From positions 180,713,448-180,777,447 of the forward strand of contig JAVHZZ010000005.1 of the NCBI GenBank assembly GCA_036250195.1: DNA of 64,000 bases, given 5' to 3'. Positions within the stretch are counted from its first letter, which is position 1. Each line of letters starts with the position of its first letter. A program made the translations under genes and the position numbers. Below the pieces are notes generated by a model. The model saw only the letters and a list, made by a program, of their open reading frames with translations. It was not told where the DNA came from and searched no databases. Below, one piece after another: positions 1 to 12,928 of this stretch. Source of the stretch: Mixophyes australis. Lineage: Eukaryota > Chordata > Amphibia > Anura > Limnodynastidae.

Positions 1-20
1 GTTGGGTTTTCATGCACAGC

Positions 21-112
21 ACCTAGTATAAGTACTTATTAAAATAAATATGCTAATCATGATGACACCTAGTATAAGTACTTATTAAAATAAATATGCT
101 AATCATGATGAC
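21..112. repeat. 46-bp tandem duplication, two units
   Basis: Units 21-66 and 67-112 are identical by eye (both begin ACCTAGTATAAG and end GATGAC). Two exact copies suggest a recent duplication or an assembly artefact. Confidence 0.85.
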
Positions 113-333
113 ACAGAGCTGTACAACTGGATATTTATCACCACTTCACTCCAGCCCTGTTTCTTTACTGCTCTTGAAAGTACCATTGCTTTTGTATTTA
201 CTGCTGTTAACTATATCATGTTTGATCTTGATTGCCTTTGCCATTGTACTGCTATACCATAACATTGCGGTGTCAAAATATTCCTTTTTTTTATCACTAT
301 GATTACATTGCCACTGTCATACCTCCCTTTTCA

Positions 334-660
334 CCATCTGGGGGTAAATGTATCAATCTCCGGTTTTGTCAACTCGCGGGAGTTCGGCGAGATGACTGCT
401 TAAATTTAAAGCGGCGCTGCCTTGTAAAGGGAAGTTTCCCTTTACTCTCCGTCCTCCTCTCTTTCCCTGTTATGTCTTTTGCTAAATTATTTTTGTGTAT
501 CATGCAATTTGTTCTGTTAAATGCATCCATGCATTTATTATTTTGTTTATCTGTACCCATTGTTATCTGTATGTACTTATGTAATCTTTTAATTTAATTC
601 CCTTATGTAGAGCGCTTGGGAAGCCTTGGCACTTTATGAAAAAAAGATAATAATATTAAT
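334..660 (+). repeat. MITE fragment plus retroposon-type tail
   Basis: The start (GGGGGTAAATGTAT) and the GCGGCGCTGC...TTGTAAAGG segment resemble repeats near 21.88-22.0 kb and 54.28-54.41 kb, a palindromic MITE family ending in TAAATGTAT. Bases 604-660 (TAGAGCGCTTGG...AAGATAATAATA) look like the 3' tail of an L2-type LINE or a SINE mobilised by it. Boundaries are uncertain. Confidence 0.35.
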
Positions 661-1394
661 CACTATCACTATTAGTGAATGCAAGATTACAGAGTACAAC
701 ATCCAACTCTTCTTCCTACCATCTGTTATTTACTCCCCCACCTATCCTTGCAGCCAGACTACTAATTACCAATGGAAGTGGTAGAACTATCTAATAATAC
801 AGCACAGGGCACACCGGTTCTCTGTCAGTTAGCTGCCCTAAATAAAGATAGGTTAATAAAGTTTTTATTGATACCTGCAATTATGTGAGGTTTTTCCTAC
901 ATTTTGGTATGATTAAATTTATATTATTACAAATCTATCTAAATTTATTTTAATAACCCAAATCAGGAAAATTCCAGTGAGTCTAAAGATATCAGTCAAC
1001 AATAGCCAGTTATGATATAGAGCTTCATTTTACCTGAATAGAAGATATTAGTAAATACTTCATGTGGTTAGTGTATACTGTACACATTATTGTTCTCTAT
1101 TTCTCTCTATTGCACATATGTTGTTTTTTTTTTTTTCTTACTATCAGGTTAAAATAAATATAACATTGTTTCTTATATAACTAGCAGATGTCAGAAACAG
1201 CTAGCACATGTACAACTGATTGTAAGAATTGTAGTGTCCAGAAAGAGAGCATAAGAATATCAGTCAGTATATGTTAGCCCATGTTCCCTGTTTGATGTTA
1301 GACTTGATAGTGTAAGCTCTTATTTGTGTTACTTTTTGAAAGTGTTTTGAATTTTTAGTTAATTGTATTTTTTTACAATTAAACTATGTATATG

Positions 1395-1397
<3 letters not shown>

Positions 1398-1447
<50 letters not shown>
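1398..1447. repeat. (TA)n microsatellite
   Basis: Uninterrupted TA dinucleotide run of about 24 units after a short TATG/TGTG lead-in. Confidence 0.95.
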
Positions 1448-1450
<3 letters not shown>

Positions 1451-2087
1451 CATGCTGTTATAAAGTAGTTTTGCTCACATTTTCCTCCCTGTTTAAAATA
1501 TTAAATTCTGAGGTTAGCGACATTTTCTACTGTAAAATTTGCTTATGCTTATTTTTTTCACTTTACCTGTAGTCATTTTTGGTTTTGATTACCAACAAGA
1601 ACAAAAATCACACATGGCCACGCATAACAGCACAGTCAATATGTGTAACAGCAGGATGTTTTGTCCAATCAATAGACATATTATAGCATGAAACATTGAA
1701 TGTTGTAGACACTGACTAAATGCAAGCAACAGAAAATACCTGAAAGAGACCAACGTATCCAACTCGTGGAGACTGTTCCTAGATGTTTATTATTGATATC
1801 TTACTTTCTATCCAGCTGCATGTATTCATGTAGTCCATTTATGCCATATGTTTATAAATAGACAGTTATTATTCCACGAGAATTCAGCAGTTAGGCAACG
1901 TACCCATTGGCATTAAAATACATTGTTTTACTAGCGTTTGCTTTAATACTAGTAAAAACATGTAAACAGGTATGGGAATGGAGCTCCTTGGTGCCAATTA
2001 CCCTATTAGTTTGCACTAATTTGCGTTATTCCTGGCATGACACAATGAGCAAATTATGTGAACAGTAGTTAAAGACACATGCTAATA

Positions 2088-2377
2088 CATACTTGCCTAC
2101 TTTTGCAGGCAGCTTTCTGAGAGGGGGTCCGTCGAGGGGGGCGTGGTCATGTGCAGTGCACCATTAGGCTCCGCCCCATGTCAATCTCAGGCAATTTTAG
2201 CCAATTGCAACAGGGGGTGGGGCCATGATGACACGTTTAGCCCCCCCCCCCTTCCCCCACCATCTTCAACAACGTCAAAATCTGGATCCGGGATTTTTGC
2301 CTGCTCTCTCGGGAGTCCGGGAGAACTCCTAAAAATTCGGGAGTCTCCCGGACATTCCGGGAGAGTAGGCAACTATG
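2088..2377 (+). mobile_element. hAT-type MITE, 290 bp
   Basis: The ends are inverted (CATACTTGCCTAC at the left, GTAGGCAACTATG at the right). The flanks TGCTAATA (2080-2087) and TGCTAAAA (2378-2385) form an 8-bp target duplication with one mismatch. The interior is GC-rich and carries a CCGGGAGACTCCCG-type inverted block. It has no coding capacity. A second member sits at 31140-31421. The 8-bp duplication points to hAT mobilisation. Confidence 0.85.
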
Positions 2378-5300
2378 TGCTAAAATAGTTAAAGTTTAGG
2401 CAGTAGAAGCATATCTGAACATTATTCTAGTCTGCTTGACCTGGAGATGTTATAAGCCCGGACGATCCCACTGTTTATTGTTCCTCTGTTCTTGTTTAAA
2501 ATGAACCTGGGCAAGCTCTCTGTTTGTTAAATCACTGGCTGATTCCAGCAAATCAGAGTTCATTGAAGGAGAGGAAACTTAGCAGCTGTCAGCCAGTATA
2601 AGTAAACATGCTGGTTTATGGAAAGTATCAAAAAATAGAAACTTGTAATAATTTATTCTTCTGTAATATTTATCACCATTTTTATTTAATGTTTAGAGTG
2701 TAGGCTGTTAATGTGTGTACCGCATGTGCATAATAGAGGTGTGTTGAGTGCCAGCCAGCAGGTTTTTCATGCACACCACAGGATCTGTGCTGCCTTTATT
2801 GATTCTATTTGACAAATATATTCTGCTGTTTTCAAAAACATGATTCTAAGTGTGAAGTTAATCACTGAAATATTGCACTGAAATAACTGTGGTTGCAATA
2901 ATAACTCAACATTTTGTCCTAATTTCCATCTTAACAATTTCATACTATTTAAATGATTTAGAAATAAATGTACCAAGAACAACAGAATACGTGTAATTGA
3001 ACCATCCACTTTTGTGACCAGTTTGCTTACTGTTTGTGATCAACTTAAATGTGTTGATTCAAAGGAAGGTAAAAACCCTGGTGAGGCAGCTGCCAATGAA
3101 AGTTCTTGTTTGATCCACATTGGCAAGCAGATTAGTCATATGGATCAATATGACGTTAATTAAACAACTTAAAAGGTTTCTCAAAAAGTGAAAATTAGTA
3201 CTGCCCACAGTGCTCAACTACTGCCGCCGACATAATCCATTCCAGTGGCATTTCCTGTGTTCTTCCTGGAGCTTTCTGTTTGGAACCAGTGCAAAGGAAC
3301 ATTTACTGTGAACTATAATTCATTAGCCTCATTAGCCTGCCCACTCTATATACAACCTGAACTGTGCTCCAAGGGGGTGAAGTGTTGCACAGATGAATTG
3401 TCGTTCTAACTGCACTTTGCTCTGCAACATTATTTTGGAAAATTGTTTCACTGAGATGTTGATTTAAGAGCATATCACCCATCCAAAATATAACTATCCA
3501 AAATCCCTATACCCATACCAAGCTGGTGTGAATTTGAAGATGTTACACCCTTCAGCCATATCTATTGATCCATCAGCAATAAACGTTCCATTCATGTATG
3601 GGTTGTTTTGGATGCATTTTGTATTATTGATTTGTGTATCTCAAACTCTATAAGATATTTGACAAGTACATTTTACAGTAAATTCAGCATTTTTAGTGGT
3701 AGACAGATATAAATAGTTCAAAATACACCATCATTGGAAAGGGCTTATACAATCAAACCTTGAACATGTGGCTCTAAAATCAGAAGTCATATTGTGCTTT
3801 AATGTGACAAATACATCTTTTGAGATATATCTAAAAGCTTTAACTGCCTGTTTAGATGGATGTGTTGTTAATTTTAAATTTAGCCATAAAATATCAAAAC
3901 GTATGGCTGCTCAATAAATATAGATAAAGATAAAAAATATGCCTAAAGTATTACTTTTCTTTGCAGATGTAATTAAACAGGTTTTTGATAAAACACATGA
4001 TGTGGAGAGAATTTACACTATCACCTTGTACCTCTCCTTATATCTACCACTGATTTTGCAAACTAAGCTTATATTTGTGCCATATGTACTGCTTCACAGT
4101 AGTGTAGACTAATCTATTACATCTCCTGCTTTCCTTAAATGGGCTCTTGTTTTTCTGATCTAGTTCAGTCAATCATGGTTGTCTTGCACTGAGTGCTGTA
4201 CAATATATATTAATCAGATGTGTGATTTTTTGGGGTATTTTTTAAATAATCTATACAACATATCAATATAATTTGGGGCCTTTATATCTCTTTTAGGTTA
4301 ATAGGGGTCTCTTTGATTAGTTTAAACATGATCAACTAATGTCTTTGGAAATTCTAAAACAATAATATAGGGATTATTGCATTAAAATCACTAGACATCT
4401 GTTACAATTTTTGTTTACAAAAACATTATGCAATAGTTTAATATAAAATTATCTTACATTTAAGATGTTATCTGAAAATGTATTCTACATTTATTAAAGT
4501 TGAAATTTCTGTTTGTTTCTTAAAATTTTCATTATTATTACTTATTGAATATCAGGTTAATTTGGTTTGAGATTGTTGCATTTTTTCCAACGTTTCTGTT
4601 TGTGTGATACTTTATTCCCATTCTTAGGAGTTTGTTTAGATGGTTACAGTATTGAAACATCTTATTTTTGTTTGAGTTGTGTTAATGTTAAATCTGGCTA
4701 GCACTATCTTTATGGTTTAGCCTACCTTAGAGTATATAATATAGCTAAAAACAATCATACGGTTCTTATAACTAATGTGGTCTGTTTTTGAGACATAATA
4801 ATTAGTTCCTGATGCAATTTGAGTAGGGTAATACATAATGACTTCCATGTGCCCCCCCTATGCATATTTCTAGAGGTTTTTTAATTATACATACTGTTGC
4901 GAAAAAAACATTGTTCTTTTTGCTCTCTTAGTAAAATCTCCACCTTCTATTTGTCTTATTCATGTGTGATTTTATACTCGTAATACAACATTCTGGGAGC
5001 ATTGCATAATGGCAGCGAGTGTTTGTCAGTGGAATGTCAAAAAAAGTTTATCAACTATATAGATAGATAATATAAAATTGTGTCAAGCATGTGTCTAGTA
5101 CAAGTGAATACATATTTAAACAGCACATGTGAAGTTATTTTACACTTATCAGTTTCTTAAGTGAAAACAAACTGTTGCAGTATTTGTTTACTGCTGTTTA
5201 CTTTCTTGACTCTACTTGAGTCTCTCTCCAGCCAACACTTGGTGGGTGCCATCTTTTGTAAAGTTCATTTGGATTGGGTTTCTTTTATGTAAATACAGCC

Positions 5301-5802
5301 AGCGCTAAACTCAGTATTGCCTGAGCCTTGAACTCATGTGCTGATTGCTCGGTTTTCACTGTTGTCTCCCTAATAATTCAGCGCCATGTTTAACAGCAGT
5401 GCTTAGTATGTACGCCAATTGAATAGACAACTGTTGGGTGGGATCAGAGGTTAGGTCAATCGGCACACACACATTTGTATGCAAATTAGTCATCAAAAAG
5501 GAAAAAGTAATAGATGTTAATGTTTTTTAAGTAGTTTATTAAGTCAACTCAAACATGACTAATAAGTGGGGAGCTGACATATTGATCAGTCTATTCACAC
5601 AGGTGAAATAAAATAAATGTTCTTACAAATATAGAATACCCTTGTTTTACTAAATACAAAACTATCACCCACAAACATCAATCTTATGTTGTCATTCCAT
5701 GTGCACGTTCTCAAATGTTATGCATGATTTTATGTTGGCAGATTTTACTGCATTTTCAACAGTCTGTGAGTATTTTTTAATCATCTGATTTTTCTTTTCC
5801 AG

Positions 5803-5944
5803 GACTCATAGAGTAAGTCATTGTTATCGCATTAAATATCGGCACATGGAGCGTACGCTGACACAAACGGAAATCAATTTAGTACATAAAAACATTGGAA
5901 AAATGGCAATAGCAGAGTTGGGCGTTGAAGGAAGATTTTATTAA
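5803..5944 (+). CDS. FARS2: FARS2, last coding exon (mitochondrial phenylalanyl-tRNA synthetase C-terminus)
   Basis: The enzyme charges mitochondrial tRNA-Phe. This exon encodes the end of its C-terminal anticodon-binding (FDX-ACB) domain. It starts after a polypyrimidine tract and CCAG. The first base completes a split codon, then 46 codons are open to TAA at 5942-5944. The peptide contains SHCYRIKYRHMERTLTQTE and ends LGVEGRFY; vertebrate FARS2 proteins end with a closely similar HMERTLSQ... GVEGRF segment, which is the basis of the call. The upstream exons lie outside the window. A poly(A) signal follows about 75 bases after the stop. Codon use and frame look intact, so the gene is probably functional. 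In other vertebrates NRN1 lies farther downstream; I find no trace of it here. Confidence 0.9.
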
Positions 5945-6017
5945 GACTTACTACCCTTATTAGCCATTATTTTTCTCTTCTCGCAATTGTATATGATTTC
6001 CACATTTTCTTTGTAAA

Positions 6018-6023
6018 AATAAA
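6018..6023 (+). promoter_or_regulatory. FARS2 polyadenylation signal
   Basis: AATAAA lies 74 bases after the FARS2 stop and is followed by a GT-rich stretch (GAGGGTGTGCTTGG at 6040-6054). It is the first canonical hexamer after the stop, implying a short 3' UTR. Confidence 0.7.
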
Positions 6024-6605
6024 ATAATGTCAATTATGAATGAGGGTGTGCTTGGTTTACTATTAATTAAAATAAGCAATTTAATTCATTGGTTGTCGTG
6101 TCATTTTTATTTAAGACTATCAAAATCAAGAAATCTGAGATCATCTTGCCAGAACGCTTATTACCTTTGCACACAATAAGATTATATATGTTGTTTACGG
6201 TAGATGGGTAGGTGAGGGGGAGCTTTATGAAACCATGACCTAGCCATTGTTGTCAACATTTGTATGGATAAGAGAGATTTCACTCTGATATGACACTTTG
6301 AAAATCAGTGCTTTGACCTAGTTCATATATTTCCTCTATTGGGACATTTCAATTATATGCCCTTGTCACTGTCATTTTGATTATTGTATCACGATCAATA
6401 TTTATTCACTATAGTCAGTTTCAATGAGTCATCATTGGCTTCATCTTTCATGTTTCATGCCCCACACTTCTCCTTCTGCGTTGCAGTAATGCATGCTTCA
6501 TACTTTATAAGTCTTATTCATCTTATGTATCCACAGAAAAGTGGAAAATAGAAAGTGTTTTGACATGATTTCAGCTATAAGTTATTAGAAATAAATCGTT
6601 CTACT

Positions 6606-7233
6606 TTCTACTCTTTCTTGAAATGAGTATTGCTGTCTGCACACTGATACTGGACTGTGGAGCAGAAAAAACATGTTCTGTGGAGTGATGAATCATGCTT
6701 CTCTGCAGTCAGATTGGCGAGTATGAGTTTGTTGGATGCCCAGAGAACGTTACCTGTCTGACTGCATTATGCCAACTGTGAGGTTTGGTGGAGGAGGGAT
6801 AATGATATGGAGCTGTTTTTCAGGGTTTGTGCTAGTCCCCTTATTTCTAGTGAAGGGCAATATTAATGCATACCAACTCATTTTGGACAATGCTATGCTT
6901 CCAACTTTGTGGTAATAGTTTGGGGAAGGCCTTTTGGTATTCCAACATGACTGTGCCCCAGTGCACAAAGCAAAGACTACACAGAAATGGTTTGGTGAGG
7001 AAGAACTTGACTAAGCCCTGACCTTAACCCCCTCGAACACCTTTGGGATAAACTGGTACAGAGATTGTGAGCCAGGTCTTTTCATCCAACATCAGTGCCT
7101 GACCTCATAAATGCTCTACAGAATGAATGCTCACAAATTCCCACAGAAATACTCCAATATCTTGTGGAAAGCCTTGCAAGAAGAGTGGAAGCTGGTATCG
7201 CTGAAAAATGGGGACCGACTCCATATTAAAGTA
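6606..7233 (+). pseudogene. Tc1-like transposase relic (C-terminal part)
   Basis: Dispersed frames give Tc1/mariner transposase motifs in order: WSDESCFS near 6676 (first catalytic Asp), FQHDCAPVH near 6940 (second Asp) and DLNPLEHLWDKL near 7019 (region of the final acidic residue). The typical ending ESLARRVEAGIAEKWGP lies near 7170-7215. Frameshifts separate the blocks and the N-terminal DNA-binding half is not recognisable. I saw no terminal inverted repeats. This is an old dead copy. Confidence 0.85.
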
Positions 7234-7302
7234 TATGTATTTTAATAAAATGTCAATACAGTCCCTGTTGGTGTAATGGCCAAGCATCCGAATACTGTTA
7301 TC

Positions 7303-7307
7303 CATAT

Positions 7308-7349
<42 letters not shown>
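7303..7349. repeat. (TG)n(TA)n microsatellite
   Basis: A GTGTGTGTGTG run passes directly into about 14 TA units. Confidence 0.95.
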
Positions 7350-7352
<3 letters not shown>

Positions 7353-8243
7353 GCATATATATAGTCCTCCAGACAGCTAGTACTCATCCAAACCACAGAC
7401 ACAGTGTCATGCTGCCCTCTTCTCCCAGCTCTGACATCATCATATTCCCAGAAAACCCCACCCCCTCCAACAAGCAAGTAATATATTATTTTGTACATTC
7501 ATCACTTTCTTTTGGTCCATAGTCCTGCTACTAATAAAGAGTCAGATGACCCAGCAAGCAGTAAAATTGAGGATAATTACTATAACCCCCTACCTCTAAA
7601 TTTTTTTAATCCTTTAATTTCCTCCCCATCAAATGTTTTTAAAAACTATATATCTATCTACTCACAGGCATCTCTTTCTGTTGATCCTGCTGTTGGCTGA
7701 TTCCAGTCAGATGCCAATGCCCACTTAGGCAATGCAGCTCATGACCACACTTGGTCTATGCAGTATGAGTTGCACTGTAAAGTATTGACAAATGGCAGAC
7801 TGTGCTGTTTACTCCTACCTATTCTTGCAGCTTTAGCTATCTGCTGTTGGTGGTTTAAGCTTAGTTGCTGCGTTTCTGTATCCTAGAAAGTTGTAGCTCT
7901 GTTTTGAAAATTAAATAGGCACTGTTCAAGTTTTGAAAAGCCGAGCACTGAGTAAACAATTTGGGCTTCCCTCCCCTAACCAACCCCAATTAAATCATTA
8001 ATATTTACCTTTAATAGACCAGCTCTTTTTACCCCCAACCAGCCCTAACTCCAAATGAATAGCTTTCAAATATAATTGACCTATTCACCCAATGAGCTCA
8101 CACATCTAATAAAGATCTCATATTGCAATAATAGTCCCTACAATATATTATTAGCCTTATCTATTCCGCATTATGTTTAACCCTTTATTAAATGTAAAAT
8201 TGATTCTCCTCTAACCAGTAGCCACATAAAATTACTTACACCC
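7350..8243. other. No recognisable gene
   Basis: AT-rich sequence with several short CCCCTACC/CCCCAACC-type stretches and TTTAATAGA motifs. It vaguely resembles the interior of the hAT-type repeats at 46.5-46.8 kb, but I cannot place boundaries. Confidence 0.4.
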
Positions 8244-8809
8244 TGTCACAAAATCAAATTCAGGATGGGCCTCGAAGTTGGGTCAGGTGGATACTACCCC
8301 CAGAGAGGTGCAGAATCTAACAGAAAGAGAGGTTTTCACAGGGATCCCTGCAAGGGAATATGGGCTTAGCAGCTCCCTTACTTCAGGTCACGTTCCTCTA
8401 GGGGGCGATGAGCGAGACTAGAAGGAGGATCAGGGGGATAATGGTTGCAGTAAGGATATGTCAGAATGCTGGATATGGGTCCATCAGGTAAGAGGAAGTT
8501 CAGCATTATAGAAGAGAGCAATAGTCTGATGTACCGGGGTCCTGAAGATCTAGAAGCCCTGGAGCAGGATTAGCGGAGATGCAGGTACACACAGGAGAGC
8601 AACCAGCAGAAGCCAGAGGAGTCGACGTCCTACCAGGCAAGAAGACCTGATGATCTGGCATCCATAGTAAGGAGGCTTCTGCTTTAAATAGACGGGCTGA
8701 GAGGTACTTAGTCAATAAAGTGAATGTAGGGAATTTTGAAAAGACCAGAGGTGCGCATGCTCAGTTCAGAGCAGCCAGAATGAGAGCTTAGCTGGTGCGA
8801 TGTGTGACG
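8244..8809 (-). mobile_element. Probable LTR, antisense
   Basis: It begins TGTCACAAAATC and ends in GTGTGAC, the TGTCAC/GTGACA style of Ty3-type LTR ends. Read on the - strand it has a TATTTAAAG box near 8685, followed by a CT-rich transcribed-looking stretch. No internal domain or matching second LTR is visible and the flanking 5-mers do not match, so the right end is uncertain. Confidence 0.5.
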
Positions 8810-8870
8810 CGTCCCTCCCCCCCCCCACACACACACATTATAGCAATCTCCCCGAGATGCTTACCAATTC

Positions 8871-9587
8871 TGTTGTGAACCGCGGAGGTGTCCATAGTCG
8901 CTGCGACTCACTCTCCTCTGCCCCCTGCATCCTGACCATCTCATTGACAACCGGGACGTCACTTCCGGATTCCAGCCCAGGTAACGGTCTGACGCGAAGC
9001 TGTCAAAACACTGCGTCCCAGCGGGTAGATCAGCCGGGCGCGTGCGCATTAGGAGACAATTTATTATCAGCCTCCTGTGGCTGATTAGGTTGGGCTACCC
9101 TGTTCTTATTGGCTGCTCTGGGTATTTAAGGCAGGGAGGACGGGACCTTCCTAACGGTTATAGCATTTCCAGTCCTGTGCTGTTGCTGACCTGCTGTTAG
9201 ATTCCTGTCTGCCTGATCTTCCGTTGTGACCTTTTTGCCTGTACCTTGGACTTTGCCTGTGACCCTGACCCTTTTGCTTGTATTCTGGAATTTGCTTGTT
9301 TGCCTGTGACCCGGACCTTTTGGTTTGTATTCGGGATTTCACTGTTTCGATATGGAACTCTGACCTCGGCCAGCTACTGACCACCCACTGCGGTCTGGGC
9401 TGGTGCCTCCGGTTCCATCTGTGCTACGGCTATCATTGATGAGCTTTTACTACTCTGAGCTTAAGACCTGGGGTCACCTGAGTACCTGTGAGTATATAAA
9501 GCTGTACTGGAAAGGCGGCTGCTAAAGGTGAAGACCTCTACTCTAATCTGTTGTAAAAGCTCATCTTGATGGTCGTGAGCGCTAACA
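8871..9587 (+). mobile_element. Solo LTR of a Ty3-type retrotransposon
   Basis: It starts TGTTGTGAACCGCGG and ends GCGCTAACA. The flanks AATTC (8866-8870) and AATTA (9588-9592) match at four of five bases. The core (CCGGGACGTCACTTCCGG, GGGCGCGTGCGCA, a TATTTAAGGC box at about 9123, TTATAGC) aligns in order with the antisense solo LTR at 41987-42663, so the two belong to one family. No internal region is present, so it arose by LTR-LTR recombination or truncation. Confidence 0.8.
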
Positions 9588-9599
9588 AATTATTGAACG

Positions 9600-11870
9600 C
9601 TGTCACAGCTGCATAGCAGGAAGCAGACCCTTCTGTTTCCCTCTCATGCAGTTTCTGCACCAACTATATGAGGGGAGGGGTGGAGAGAGGAGGGAAGAAA
9701 GAGAGGAGCCGATCACTGAGACTGATATAGGGCATCAGAGTTAAAAAAAAATAAAAGTTAGGATCATCCAAGCAGGTGCCTGGGTCACTTAGCTTGTAAT
9801 CTGCTCCTGTGACTATGGATTACATGCCAGTAAGTTATCTCTAAGACAAAATAGTTATTTAAACTTAACTTGATTTTAGTTGGACACACACGTTGAAAGA
9901 TGCAACATTAAAACAGAATGTACATATTTTCTTGATTCTTTTCTTGATTCTTGCTTACTGAACTCTTAAAAGCCAGAAATAAAATAAACGTTTGGCTACC
10001 TTGTGTATTCATTGCTAGTGACTTTCCTAGTTATCAACTTCATAAGAAGTTATCTGGGCACAAAACCTACTTCAAGCATTGAGCCTAGATTGAAATGCTT
10101 GACATGGATCCCATTTGAGATCTTTAATGTAGTGTTATATGACAGAGTAAACTTCCTGTCCTAAACTAACCATTTACTGGATATAAAAACCCACTATGAA
10201 ATGTAGTTCACAGATGGCTTTGAAGCTATCTGCTAGCACAGATGTTGTTGATAATGTTCAGTCATTCACAGTCTTTCTCTCAAAGCCAACACCAATAGTG
10301 ACACCAACAAAATTGGCTAAGGGGAGTTATACTGAAACATTGCTTATTTTAAAAACAATATGAATTGTCCAATGCTCTTCTTGAACATAACAAGAGTACT
10401 TCCATATTGATGAAATTCTGGGCCTGATGCCGAATTGGTCATAAAATTGGCTTAGTTTATTATAAATAAAAATTGCACAAAAAAATTACTGTATCTACAC
10501 TCATTGGTTGAAGCAGAGGTGTATATGGTGGTATGCCATATGGCCACGTCTCCTACTGTCTTCATTGTAAAACTTTAAAATTCCATTCACTTACATTACC
10601 ATTAGAATTTCCATACCACTACTTCTAAATTTCCACTTCGACCACGGTCTACACTGCACATATCTTAAGATCAGTATCAGCATATTGGCATAAACATGCA
10701 TGTATGAGTAAAGCTAGATGATATGCTATTGGGTTAATTTGTCAGTCATCATCATCTTGATGAAATAGGGGAACAAGGGTGTAGGGGGGTGGGTATTTAT
10801 AATAAAGCACTGTTTACACATGGAATAATAAATCCTTTACTTCTATTATGGTAGATTGGCACCTCACTGTTGATAGTGACTTCAACTGTATACAATGTAG
10901 GGACCTGTAGCCAGCACTTCTTCAAAAAGATTTGTTCACTGATGTGTATAAGCATATGCTTACATTAACCATCACCCTCTATGTCTGATACTTACACACA
11001 AAACAACACCATTGGGTGCCCTTTACTTCTTCTAGTTTTCTACATGGGACAGAGTTACTGGAGAGGCATAGTGACATATTTACAGATTTTTGTAGGTTTT
11101 CTTGACATAGTATATATTCCTAATTGTCATATAGAAGGTGCCTCATTCCTAGTAAATTGGCCACATCATATATTTATGAGCTGAGTAGGTACAAATTATT
11201 GTACCAGATTCCCATTAAATAAAATATACAATACTATTTCTAACAAGGTAACTTAATCCATAGTTATTGCATGGAATCTGTCCACTAAATAAAAAGCAGC
11301 AAAAATTACTCTTTGTAGAGCACTTGCCAGGTTGTATATAATAATAATGTCATCTTAAAATAACACAACGATTTTGGATAAACGTTCAATGTCAAAGAGG
11401 TGAAAGTCTCAGATTAACTATAATTTCTGCTGGGCTCATGGCAAATTCCTATGTTTCTTCCTGCAATTTGGATTGCCTTAGGGTTTGCATTTCCCAGCAG
11501 TAGTTTATAAAATCATTTGTCTGTATTTATTGTCAAAGCCATAACATTTTACTGAAACCATGTCTGTCAAGTCATTTTGTGACAAGTTTATCTTATGTAC
11601 AATGCTGAGGCTTATGATGTGATGTGCTCACAATGTCTATCCTGTCTAACAGTGAACCAACAAATGCTATAGCACTATGGGACATCTCATTCCATCAACC
11701 TCCCCTTACATCAAAGCTTCCATAAATTCTAGTGTATTGTTAATTAAAGATAATTATTGGCATATACATATCCTACTCCTGGAAAATGAACCCTATAGGA
11801 ACTCTAACAGCAGTATCAAGGCATACAGTGTTTACTACATACACTCTATGGCCCCTTTACTAGGTAAACC
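9600..11870. other. No recognisable gene
   Basis: AT-rich intergenic DNA. The purine tract at 9670-9705 and a G-run near 10785 are the only visible irregularities. No ORF in it shows protein-like composition. Confidence 0.5.
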
Positions 11871-11871
11871 T

Positions 11872-12925
11872 TCCTAGTAAAATGTGGGACCCCCCTCTGC
11901 CCCCCAGAACAGAACAAATTCTTCATCACATGGATTCATCAAGGTGCTGGAAGCATTCTTCATTGCTTCTGGTTCATGTTGACATGATAGTATCACACAG
12001 TTGTTGCAGATTTGTCAGCTGCGCATTCATACTGTGAATCTCCTGTTCCACCATATCCCAAAGATGCTCTATTGAATTGAACTCTGGTGACTGTGAAGGC
12101 CATTGAAGTATACTGAACTGTTTTCATGTTCGTGTAAATATCTTGAGATTATGTGTGGTTTGGGACATGGTGTGTTATACTTCCATTAGAAGATGGGCCA
12201 AGACTGTGGCCATAAAGGGATGCACTTTGTCAGCAACAATACTCCGGTAGGCTGCGGAAATTAAATGATGGTCACTTTGTAAGGGGCCAATAAATATGTG
12301 TTATGAAACCATTCACTACACCATTACATCATTGATACCAGCCTGCAACTTTAACACAAGGCAGGATGGGTTCATGTTGTTTATGCCACATTCTGATCCT
12401 ACAGTCTCCATGTGGCAGCAAAATTTGAGATTCATGAGATTTTTCAATCTTCAGATGTCCAATTTTGGTTAGCCTGTGCCCACTGTAGCTTCAGTTTCTT
12501 GTTCTAAGCTGACAGATGTGGAAACTGGAGTGGTCTTCTGCTGTAGCCGATGCACTTCACGGTTTGAAATGCTCTGCATTCAGAAATGTGCTTCTGCATA
12601 ACACTGTTTTAATGCATGTTCATTTGTGTTATTGTCGCCTTCGTGTTTGCTTGAACCAGTCTGGACGTTCTCCTCTGACCTTTCTCATTAACAAGGCAAT
12701 TTCATTCCCAGAACTGCTTCTCACTGGATGTTTTTTGTTTTGCACACCATTCTCTGTAAACTGTAGAGACTGTTGTGTGGGAAAATTCAGTTTGATGTGA
12801 ACAACAACTGAACCCTTATTACTCTGCATACTTTTATGTGTGGAGTGGCTGCCACATGATTCGCTGATTAGATGTGTGCAGTAACGAGCAGGTGTACCTA
12901 ATAAATGCACAACATAAGCATACGG
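11872..12925 (-). pseudogene. Tc1/mariner transposase relic, near full length
   Basis: Read on the - strand, fragments match a widespread fish/amphibian Tc1/mariner transposase: an N-terminal RGERPDWFKQTRRRQ segment near 12640-12680, a CRIRMWHKQHEP block near 12370-12410 and IEHLWDMVEQEI near 12050. The terminus reads TTATTAGGTACACCTGCTCG at 12892-12911. Stops and frameshifts break every domain. The 5' ~180 bp of the same element recurs inside the 3' LTR at 16254-16435. Confidence 0.8.
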
Positions 12926-12928
12926 TAG

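Larger units (their letters stand above)
1..5802 (+). other. FARS2: FARS2 terminal intron (3' part)
   Basis: This stretch lies directly upstream of the last FARS2 coding exon and ends in a pyrimidine-rich tract followed by CCAG at 5799-5802, a normal 3' splice site. I see no other exon in it. It holds a 46-bp tandem duplication, a MITE/retroposon-tail composite, a TA microsatellite and one hAT MITE. From 2386 to about 5790 it is AT-rich sequence in which I recognise no gene, repeat family or RNA. That it is intron rather than intergenic follows from the exon at 5803 lacking the rest of the protein. Confidence 0.8.
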
